DNA from: Magnetospira sp. QH-2 | GTDB lineage: Bacteria > Pseudomonadota > Alphaproteobacteria > Rhodospirillales > Magnetospiraceae | Assembly (NCBI RefSeq): GCF_000968135.1 | Contig: NZ_FO538765.1 | Span: 1,317,819-1,381,818, forward strand | DNA: 64,000 bases | Direction: 5' to 3' | In this document: one piece after another, positions 24,598 through 30,734 of the stretch | How positions within the stretch are numbered: the first letter of the stretch is position 1 | Layout: the number at the start of each line of letters is the position of its first letter | Made by a program: the position numbers and the translations under genes | Notes under the pieces: model-generated | What the model was told of the DNA's origin: nothing | The model's database searches: none | The model's input: only the letters and a program-made list of their open reading frames with translations

Positions 24598-26090
24598 GGC
24601 GCGGTGCTCCGTTTTGTCAGCGTTGCCAGGAGATCCTGCTGCGAGATGGTGGGTCGCTTGCCGGGGTCCCGATGCTCCGCCTCGGTCTGTTGATTCTGGC
24701 CCTTACTATCTCCATTGAGGAGGGCGTTGAGAAGATCTTTTTGCGATATCGGGGCCTCATGGGCAATGTTTTCTCCCCCGGCGCCGGGTTCTTGGGAAAA
24801 ATCGCCGTTCTGCGGCCCTGGTGAGCCCGATGGAGCGCCTCCTCCCACCGATCCGGACGGGCCGGGTGCCGAATGGGGAGGGGCTGCGGGATTCGCCGGT
24901 TGGTCGTCGTGCCATTGTTCCGAATCCGTGGGCTCAAAAGAACCCGAATCGTCCAACGGCTCTTCATCGTCAGCGGTTGGCTCTCCCCCCCTTGTTGGTC
25001 CTTTGGTCGATGGCCCCGCGGAAGGTGGCGCGAATCCGTCAGCAAACTGGACGTTTTGGACAGGCGGACCGCTATCATAGACCACGGTGGATTGGGCGGC
25101 GGCCATGGGATCGGTCGGCGGCGCGACTTCGGGCGGTGGTGCCAGGTCAGGGCGTTCCAATCCCGCCCAGGGCGAGGCAGAGGGTTTCGGTGGTGGCGGG
25201 GGGGCAACGGTTGGCATGGGCGGCGGTGGCGCGGGCTGTTCGTTGCCGAGCAAGGATTTGGCTTCGTCTTCCAAAGCCTGTGTCGCGGCGGCCACGTCCG
25301 CCGGGCTGATCTCCGGCTCTTCGGGTGTCGGCCCCGGTTCTTCCGCGACCGGTTGTGGTGGCGGAGGCGCCTTCGCCGCCATGTCGGTCCACTCCATGGC
25401 TTCGGCGGGCTTGTTGGCTGAAGGCGGTAGGGAAGGGGGCGGGCGTCTCAGGCGGGGTGGGCGAGGAAGCGGCGTGTCCTCGATGGTTTCCGCAGGGGTG
25501 TCTTCCTGGGGCGGCGGCGATGGCTTGTTCACCGGCTTGACTGCCGCCTTTTTTTCGGCGCGAAGCAAGGCCGCCTTCCAAGGGGCCTCAAGCAAGGGCT
25601 TTTGATCCCGTCGAAAGTCTTCTCCTTGATGATCGACCGGGGAAGGGCGCCGGCGATCAGGACCAAAGAAGGTCTTGGTTTCCACATAGGGCCGCAGTTC
25701 ACGAATAATCTGATTGATGCGGCCCATGGCCTTGGCGCCGGATACGGGCTTGATCAGAAAGCCGTGAATACCGGCGTCGCGGGCCTGGTGTACAAGGTCA
25801 ATATCCACGTCCCGGCTGATGCCAATGATAATGGCGAAGCGGTTGGGAGAATTCCAGTTGCTGCGGACTTTCTTGGCGAATTCCACCGTATTCAGCTTTG
25901 GGGTGTCCATGTCGTAGATGACGAACACAATCTGATCGACCCGAGTCGCTTCCAACTCGCGCAGGGCGGCACGGTCATCGGAGACAAAGGTGATCTTGTT
26001 GGCACCCGCGGCTTGCAGGATATGCTTGAAGGCCTGTCGGTCGTTGGCATTGCTGTCGGCAATGATGAATATGGATTCTTTGAAACTCAC
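24594..26090 (-). CDS. Receiver protein with long proline-rich tail and FliM-like motifs
   Basis: 498 residues. The receiver domain (about 5-135) has IADSNANDRQ, the probable phosphoacceptor Asp in VIYDMDTPKLN and Lys in LIKPVSG, then FFGPDRRR. Residues 200-440 are disordered, with many Pro, Ala and acidic residues. The C terminus carries ISQKDLLNALLNGDS (448-462) and ISQQDLLATL (482-491). The first closely resembles the N-terminal CheY-binding peptide of FliM. The start is a GTG at 26090 with a weak ribosome site. It is the first gene of a minus-strand run that continues through the second receiver, p78, GH57 and the bacteriophytochrome. Confidence 0.85.
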   Translation of the reverse strand: MSFKESIFIIADSNANDRQAFKHILQAAGANKITFVSDDRAALRELEATRVDQIVFVIYDMDTPKLNTVEFAKKVRSNWNSPNRFAIIIGISRDVDIDLVHQARDAGIHGFLIKPVSGAKAMGRINQIIRELRPYVETKTFFGPDRRRPSPVDHQGEDFRRDQKPLLEAPWKAALLRAEKKAAVKPVNKPSPPPQEDTPAETIEDTPLPRPPRLRRPPPSLPPSANKPAEAMEWTDMAAKAPPPPQPVAEEPGPTPEEPEISPADVAAATQALEDEAKSLLGNEQPAPPPPMPTVAPPPPPKPSASPWAGLERPDLAPPPEVAPPTDPMAAAQSTVVYDSGPPVQNVQFADGFAPPSAGPSTKGPTRGGEPTADDEEPLDDSGSFEPTDSEQWHDDQPANPAAPPHSAPGPSGSVGGGAPSGSPGPQNGDFSQEPGAGGENIAHEAPISQKDLLNALLNGDSKGQNQQTEAEHRDPGKRPTISQQDLLATLTKRSTAP

Positions 26091-26311
26091 GTTCGATCTA
26101 TTCCGGATCCATCATGGCAGGTCGAGGAAGGCCTTGGCCGAGCATCAAGGGACGGTGGGGGACCCCCATCGTCATTCTGTAATATCACACTGGGCTACAT
26201 GGGCAAACAACATTGTCAGCGGTTAATACAAAAGCATGCTTTGATTTCAATGGTCTATGTTGAAATCATTCCAATATGGTATCGAATTACCTTCCGCGGT
26301 GGATAAAAAAG
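26091..26311. promoter_or_regulatory. Upstream region of the receiver/GH57/phytochrome cluster
   Basis: This A+T-rich gap holds the 12-bp palindrome AAAGCATGCTTT (26231-26242), directly joined to a perfect 9-bp inverted repeat TGATTTCAA (26242-26250), spacer of nine, TTGAAATCA (26260-26268). On the minus strand TTGTTT and TGATAT with 17-base spacing lie nearer the gene, between about 26212 and 26184, as a possible promoter. Together these look like a regulated promoter for the 24594-26090 gene. Confidence 0.45.
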
Positions 26312-26333
26312 ACCCGGTCCGATTGGACCGGGT
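26312..26333 (-). terminator. Rho-independent terminator of the CULT gene
   Basis: Minus strand: stem ACCCGGTCC, loop AATC, GGACCGGGT, followed by CTTTTTT. It lies 64 bases after the CULT stop codon. The segment just before it carries the CCCUCAAGAG motif shared with the 3' end of the 73-residue gene. Confidence 0.88.
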
Positions 26334-26396
26334 AAAGGTACTCTTGAGGGACGGTTATAGACTAACAAAAGCCTTCTGATATCGCTGTGAGCCTCA

Positions 26397-26825
26397 TCAC
26401 TGCGTCGGGGAATTTTCCGGCGGGCGAGTCCGGATCCGGTCCTGGATCAGGCCGAAAAAGGTAGCGGGCGCGCCGTCCCCCGCATAGTGCCAGCCCAAAT
26501 GCCAGCCACAATCACTGCACAAAGCCATGCGCCAGACATATCCGGAAAACCAGGAGAATTGGCAGCTTGGCGGGCCCATGGGCAGGCAGCCTTCCGCCTG
26601 TTCGAAGCAGCCGATGCGAAATACCACGCCGGCTGGATTGAAGACCACATGATCATGATCGCCGCGCAAAGAGATCCGCCAGGCCTCCCGGGTAACCGGA
26701 TGATCGCAGTGCGCGCAAAAGAGGCGGTCGTCTGATAGGCCTTCGGTGCCAAGTCCATGGGTCGCATCGTCACCGGGCGATGGAGCGTCGGCGGGACGGT
26801 CGACGTCGAGCAGGATTGGGTTCAA
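26397..26825 (-). CDS. CULT-domain (cereblon thalidomide-binding domain-like) protein
   Basis: 142 residues. From about residue 35 the chain is a single CULT domain: zinc ligands FCAHCDHPV and ALCSDCGWHLGWHY, the core GDHDHVVFNPAGVVFRIGCF, and three Trp of the aromatic cage in FSWFSGYVW and LGWHY, ending FFGLIQDRIR. It is closely similar in layout to the single-domain Magnetospirillum gryphiswaldense protein MsCI4, which binds thalidomide-type imides and uridine. The natural bacterial role is unknown. The start is a TTG at 26825, supported by AGGAGGT seven bases upstream. Residues 1-33 are acidic and probably disordered. Confidence 0.9.
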   Translation of the reverse strand: MNPILLDVDRPADAPSPGDDATHGLGTEGLSDDRLFCAHCDHPVTREAWRISLRGDHDHVVFNPAGVVFRIGCFEQAEGCLPMGPPSCQFSWFSGYVWRMALCSDCGWHLGWHYAGDGAPATFFGLIQDRIRTRPPENSPTQ

Positions 26826-26897
26826 GTGTTGGACCTCCTGCTATCAGTCTAACCCGGAAAGACTTTAGATCACGTCGTGTTTGATTCCAATGGGGTC

Positions 26898-26932
26898 GCG
26901 TGTGTCCAACGGGTCCGATTGGACACACGCGA
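26898..26932. repeat. Perfect 13-bp inverted repeat upstream of the CULT gene
   Basis: Arms CGCGTGTGTCCAA (26898-26910) and TTGGACACACGCG (26920-26932) around the nine-base spacer CGGGTCCGA. It lies 73 bases upstream of the CULT start and just beyond the terminator at 26945. There is no T-tract on either side, so it is a candidate operator or leader hairpin rather than a terminator. Confidence 0.75.
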
Positions 26933-26944
26933 GGCAAAAAGAAA

Positions 26945-26989
26945 CCCGGCTGCTTCGCCGGGCGGAGTTGCTCTTGAGGGATGAACAAC
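26945..26989 (-). ncRNA. Two-hairpin 3' element of the 73-aa gene, candidate small RNA with terminator
   Basis: On the minus strand, hairpin one is GUUGUUC - AUCCCUCAA - GAGCAAC (26989-26967, one G-U pair), with an anti-Shine-Dalgarno-like CCCUC in the loop. Hairpin two is CCCGGC - GAAGCA - GCCGGG (26962-26945) followed by UUUCUUUU, an intrinsic terminator. The element lies 49 bases past the stop of the 73-residue gene. The two-hairpin form with a CUCC-like loop recalls alphaproteobacterial 3'-UTR-derived sRNAs. The terminator is well supported; independent sRNA status is inference. Confidence 0.5.
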
Positions 26990-27038
26990 ATAGCACGAGG
27001 TGCCTTGCTCATCCGTGATGGCGATCACAGTGCGGACT

Positions 27039-27260
27039 TTAAATCTTGTTCTTCCGAACAGCCTGTTTAAACGTCTCGCGGTCTTTTTCCAGCTCGAACA
27101 TCATCATGAGCTTGTACTGACGGGCCCCGGTTGCATGAGTGACCAACCCATTGAACTGATAGGAATGGCTCCCTCGGCAATAGGCATGCAGCCAGGAGTC
27201 CAAATCGTCCATCTTACCGTTGTAGGTAAAATCCACCTGAAAACGCTGGTTTGTAGCCAT
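27039..27260 (-). CDS. Unrecognised 73-aa protein with a structured leader
   Basis: 73 residues with no family I recognise: MATNQRFQVDFTYNGKMDDL, then WLHAYCRGSHSYQFNGLV and a charged C-terminal helix (MFELEKDRETFKQAVRKNKI). It is soluble, aromatic-rich and probably alpha/beta. The ATG at 27260 has AGAGGAG nine bases upstream. Both the start codon and part of that ribosome site lie inside a predicted three-way RNA junction (27256-27330). A terminator follows at 26945. The quality of the flanking signals argues that this is a real, regulated gene. Confidence 0.75.
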   Translation of the reverse strand: MATNQRFQVDFTYNGKMDDLDSWLHAYCRGSHSYQFNGLVTHATGARQYKLMMMFELEKDRETFKQAVRKNKI

Positions 27261-27330
27261 AGTGCGCAACTCCTCTCTTGGAGAGATCGGGGACTTCCGA
27301 AGACCGGAAGTCCCACCAACGCACTATGGC
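27256..27330 (-). promoter_or_regulatory. Three-way-junction RNA leader enclosing RBS and start codon
   Basis: Minus-strand order: P1 5' arm GCCAUAGUGCG (27330-27320); P2 GGGACUUCCG - GUCUU - CGGAAGUCCC (27314-27290, 10 bp); P3 CUCUC - CAA - GAGAG (27285-27273, 5 bp); P1 3' arm CGCACUAUGGC (27266-27256, 11 bp perfect). The AUG at 27260-27258 lies inside P1, and the 3' arm of P3 is the beginning of the ribosome site GAGAGGAG. Closed, the fold should block translation of the 73-residue gene. All pairings are read directly; switching behaviour is inferred. Confidence 0.7.
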
Positions 27331-27344
27331 ATATGGGGAGTTAC

Positions 27345-27503
27345 CTATTTCTTTACCACCAGCCACAGGGCATGGATCACGCCGGGCAGGAAGCCCAAGA
27401 GGGTCAGCAAGATATTGAGCCAGAAGTGCAGGCCGATGCCGACGGTCAGAAACGCGGCCAGCGGCGGCAGGAACAGGGCGAGAATAATGCGGATGATATC
27501 CAT
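27345..27503 (-). CDS. Pmp3/YqaE-family small membrane protein (52 aa)
   Basis: 52 residues with two membrane spans: MDIIRIILALFLPPLAAFLT and, after VGIGLHFWLN, a second span ending ALWLVVKK. This is the UPF0057/Pmp3 signature (IILALFLPPLAVFL...G...FWLNILLTLLGFLPGIIHALW). Family members are stress-induced membrane-potential modulators in yeast and plants; YqaE in bacteria is poorly characterised. The gene is too short for ordinary ORF lists. Its stop lies 14 bases before the RNA leader of the 73-residue gene on the same strand, so both may share a transcript. Confidence 0.9.
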   Translation of the reverse strand: MDIIRIILALFLPPLAAFLTVGIGLHFWLNILLTLLGFLPGVIHALWLVVKK

Positions 27504-27670
27504 GGGATGCTCTTTCGAAAAATGGAATGTTGAACCTTGCCTAGTCTTCTCTTATTTCAAGATCAAGGGCCAAGCGGAAAAAAGACCGCGTGAGTCCGTT
27601 GCCCATGGGGCGTCTACAGAGTAAGTTGGCCGCTCTTTTTCTTCGATTCTACCCTATTCAGGAGGTTTTT

Positions 27671-27991
27671 ATGGCCGATCAAGTGCGCGCCTCGCATATT
27701 CTTCTCATGTACGCCGGTTCGGCGCGTTCCACCGCCAGCCGGAGCAAGGAAGAGGCGTTGACGGAAATCGAGGCCCTGAAGACCAAGCTGGCCGAAGGCA
27801 CCGATTTTGCCGAGTTGGCGCGTAATCATTCCGACTGCCCGTCCGGTCAGCAAGGCGGGGACCTGGGCGAGTTCGGTCGCGGATCCATGGTCAAGCCCTT
27901 CGAGGAAGCCGCCTTCGGCCTTGAAGTGGATGCCGTCAGCGATGTGGTGGAAACCGATTTCGGTTATCACCTGATCCAGCGCACCTCTTAA
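27671..27991 (+). CDS. Parvulin-type peptidyl-prolyl isomerase
   Basis: 106 residues, a single parvulin domain like E. coli PpiC: VRASHILLMYAG near the N terminus, EGTDFAELARNHSDCPSGQQGGDLGEFGRGSMVKPFEEAAF and the final VVETDFGYHLIQRTS. It catalyses cis-trans isomerisation of prolyl bonds in the cytoplasm (no signal peptide or anchor). A strong GGAGG at 27661-27665 fixes the ATG at 27671. DUF1491 follows at 13 bases and is probably co-transcribed. Confidence 0.93.
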   Translation: MADQVRASHILLMYAGSARSTASRSKEEALTEIEALKTKLAEGTDFAELARNHSDCPSGQQGGDLGEFGRGSMVKPFEEAAFGLEVDAVSDVVETDFGYHLIQRTS

Positions 27992-28004
27992 AATAACAGG
28001 GCCC

Positions 28005-28343
28005 ATGTCGGACCCGAAACTGACCGCCAAGCTCTGGGTACAAGCCTGTATCCGGCGCTGTGGCGTGCAGGCCATTCCGGCCATGGTGGTGCGGTCGGGA
28101 GATACCGATGCGGGCGCCATCCTGTTGCGGCTCAATATGTTGAATGGCACATCCGTGGTGCTATCCCAGACGCGCACAGCCGAAGGGCAACGCGCCTGGA
28201 TGCGCGGCACCGGTCCGGACCCGGTACCCGACGCCGATGCCGATTCCTATATCGAGCGCCAACTGCGCTACGACCCGGATATCTGGGTGGTGGAGGTCGA
28301 GGACCGACAGGGGCGTCACCCGTTCGACGACCCGGTGATCTGA
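28005..28343 (+). CDS. DUF1491-family protein
   Basis: 112 residues of a conserved alphaproteobacterial family of unknown function. Typical features are the start KLTAKLWVQACIRRC, AIPAMVVRSGDTDAGAILLRL, an inserted LSQTRTAEGQRAWMRGTG and the final YIERQLRYDPDIWVVEVEDRQGRHPFD. It is cytoplasmic with no signal peptide. It starts 13 bases after the parvulin gene without a strong ribosome site, suggesting translation follows the upstream gene. Confidence 0.85.
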   Translation: MSDPKLTAKLWVQACIRRCGVQAIPAMVVRSGDTDAGAILLRLNMLNGTSVVLSQTRTAEGQRAWMRGTGPDPVPDADADSYIERQLRYDPDIWVVEVEDRQGRHPFDDPVI

Positions 28344-28466
28344 ACGTCGCGTTGGCGACGCGCACGACACTTTCTTCCCGACCCTGTTAAAAAAATGACG
28401 TAATAGGCCCAAGGCATCCCCATGTGTTAAAATACTTGGGGGGACACTCGAACGGAGGGTCCCGCA

Positions 28467-30734
28467 ATGGCCGACGAACGAGCGTTCCGGATTAAAGAGA
28501 GCACCTACGGCTGGTGCGTGAAGCTGTTCGGCGCATTGGAAAAGCGCCTGGGCCTCAACATCAAGGTGCACCCGAACGAAGACCTGCTGTCTGACGGACA
28601 GATCTTTTTGTTCAACCATTTTGCTCGCTTCGAGACCATCATCCCCCCCTATATCCTGCTGCGCGCCAGCGGCACCCACTGCCGGACCATCGCCGACCGG
28701 CGGCTGTTCGAGCTGAACGACCGGTTTTCCGCTTTTTTGCGCGGGGTCGGCGCGGTGCCCAATGATCTGCCGGGGCTGCTGCCCTTCCTTGCGGCCGAGG
28801 TGCTGCGCGGACGCAAGGTGGTTGTGTTTCCCGAAGGCCGCATGGTCAAGGACCGCTTTATCGGCGACGATGGCGAAGGGCTGCACCATCACCGGGGCGC
28901 CGCCGTCCTGGCCATGACCCTGGACCTGTTCAAGCGACGTATTTTGCAATTGCATCAAATGGGCGATGACCGCCGCATTGCCCACTGGGTATCGGCCCTG
29001 GGCCTGAAAGATACAGCGGAACTATTTGCCCGGGCTCTGGAGCCCACCTTGCTGGTCCCGGCCAATATCACCTTCTATCCCATCCGGGTGCGGGAGAATT
29101 TCCTCAGCCGTACCATGGAGCGATTCAAAGGCGACCTGCCGCGCAATCTATCGGAAGAACTGCTGATCGAAGGCAATCTTCTGTTCAAAAACACCGACAT
29201 GGATATCCGCTTGGCCGAACCCATGCGGCCGCGCGGCCTCCGCCATTGGTGGGAGCGCTTCCTGCTCAGCCGTCAATTCGAAAAGATCGCCTCGTTGGAA
29301 GACCTGTTCGGACTGCGCGAACAGGCGCTGGGTCCGGCGGAACGGCTGTTGAACCGCTGCCTGGACAAAGAAATGCTGCGGCTGCGCGATGGGGCCATGA
29401 CCGCCATGTATGCGCAGACTACGGTCAATCTGAGCCACTTGGCGTCCTGCATGACCCTGCATCTGCTGGGCCAAGGCAAGCGGCATGTGAATCGTCTGGC
29501 CTTTCATCGGGCGCTCTATATCGCCTTGAAGAATTTGCAGGCGGCCCGTGGGGTGAGCCTGCACCGCAGCCTGCATTGGCCCGACCGCTATCGTGGCCTG
29601 CCCGATGGCAAGAGTCCCGAATTGGACCGTTTCCTGGCCACCTGTCGCGATGCCGGACTGATCGCGGTCACCCCCAGTTCCTATACGTTTCTGGACAAGC
29701 TGGCGCGGGAGCATCGCTTCCATGATGTGCGAATGGAAAACCCGGTGGCGGTCTATGCCAACGAAGTGGCCGCCCTGCCCATGGTGCGCGAGGCGGTGGA
29801 GGATGCCCTGCGAACGGCGGACAGGGTGACCGAGGCCGATCTGGCATCCTTGTTGTTTGACGATGAACTGCGGGCCCGGACCTGGAATACCCGGTATTTT
29901 CATAAACCGCGTTTCGCCGAAATCAACGACAAGGAGACCGCCACCGCATCTGCCGATCCATACTTGCTGACTCCGCCCGGAGCGCGGAGCACGGGTGTGC
30001 TACTGATCCACGGTCTCAGCGGGTCGCCGGCGGAAATGCGGCCTCTGGCCGATAAACTGAAAGCCGCGGGATATCCGGTGCTGGGGCTGCGCCTGGCCGG
30101 CCATGGGACCTCCCCCCATGATCTTGAAGGACGCGTCTGGGAAGACTGGGCCCATTCCGTAGGGCGGGGGTACCGGATTATCGCAGCGCTCACGGACCGG
30201 GTGGTGGCGGTGGGATTCGGCACCGGTGGCCTGCTGGCCTTGACCTTGGCCGGAGAGCAGCATTGCCGATTGGCCGGTGTGGCCTCCATTTCAGCGCCGG
30301 TGGTGGTGCGTCAGCGACAATTCGCCCTGATGCCCTGGATGCATCGCCTCAACCGCCTGGCCAGCTGGGTTCCGACCCTGGACGGAATCAAGACCTTTAC
30401 CGACAACGAAACCAGCCAACCGGATATCGATTACCGTTCCATGCCGGTGAGCGCGCTCCGCGAGTTGCAGGGGCTGATCGACGCCACCCTGGCGCGGCTG
30501 GACTACATCCATATTCCCGTCACCCTGATTCAGGGCGAAGACGACCCGGTGGCCGATCCCACCGGCGCCCGGCGTCTGTATGAGCGGCTGCCGGGAGAAG
30601 CCAAGGACCTGTACCGCCTGAGCGCGGCCATACATGGCATCCACCAACCCGAGGCCGAAGAAGCTCGGGAACGGGTGAGCCAATTCATCAGTTGGATCGA
30701 CAGCGGCACCCCCCGCCTGAAGGAGACCGGATGA
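28467..30734 (+). CDS. Fusion of PlsC-like acyltransferase and alpha/beta hydrolase (degenerate nucleophile)
   Basis: 755 residues. The N-terminal half resembles glycerol-phosphate acyltransferases: LFNHFARFETI in the HX4D/E position (near 52-58) and VVFPEGRMVKDRF (near 118). The C-terminal part (from about 505) is an alpha/beta hydrolase: GVLLIHGLSGSPAEM, GLRLAGHGTSP, acid QGEDDPVAD and His near IHGIHQPE. The nucleophile elbow reads GFGTGG (residues 583-588) where active esterases have GxSxG, so the Ser is Gly. It is the first gene of the fad operon; its stop overlaps fadD (ATGA). It might recycle acyl groups from lipids to FadD, but hydrolase activity is doubtful. Confidence 0.82.
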   Translation: MADERAFRIKESTYGWCVKLFGALEKRLGLNIKVHPNEDLLSDGQIFLFNHFARFETIIPPYILLRASGTHCRTIADRRLFELNDRFSAFLRGVGAVPNDLPGLLPFLAAEVLRGRKVVVFPEGRMVKDRFIGDDGEGLHHHRGAAVLAMTLDLFKRRILQLHQMGDDRRIAHWVSALGLKDTAELFARALEPTLLVPANITFYPIRVRENFLSRTMERFKGDLPRNLSEELLIEGNLLFKNTDMDIRLAEPMRPRGLRHWWERFLLSRQFEKIASLEDLFGLREQALGPAERLLNRCLDKEMLRLRDGAMTAMYAQTTVNLSHLASCMTLHLLGQGKRHVNRLAFHRALYIALKNLQAARGVSLHRSLHWPDRYRGLPDGKSPELDRFLATCRDAGLIAVTPSSYTFLDKLAREHRFHDVRMENPVAVYANEVAALPMVREAVEDALRTADRVTEADLASLLFDDELRARTWNTRYFHKPRFAEINDKETATASADPYLLTPPGARSTGVLLIHGLSGSPAEMRPLADKLKAAGYPVLGLRLAGHGTSPHDLEGRVWEDWAHSVGRGYRIIAALTDRVVAVGFGTGGLLALTLAGEQHCRLAGVASISAPVVVRQRQFALMPWMHRLNRLASWVPTLDGIKTFTDNETSQPDIDYRSMPVSALRELQGLIDATLARLDYIHIPVTLIQGEDDPVADPTGARRLYERLPGEAKDLYRLSAAIHGIHQPEAEEARERVSQFISWIDSGTPRLKETG

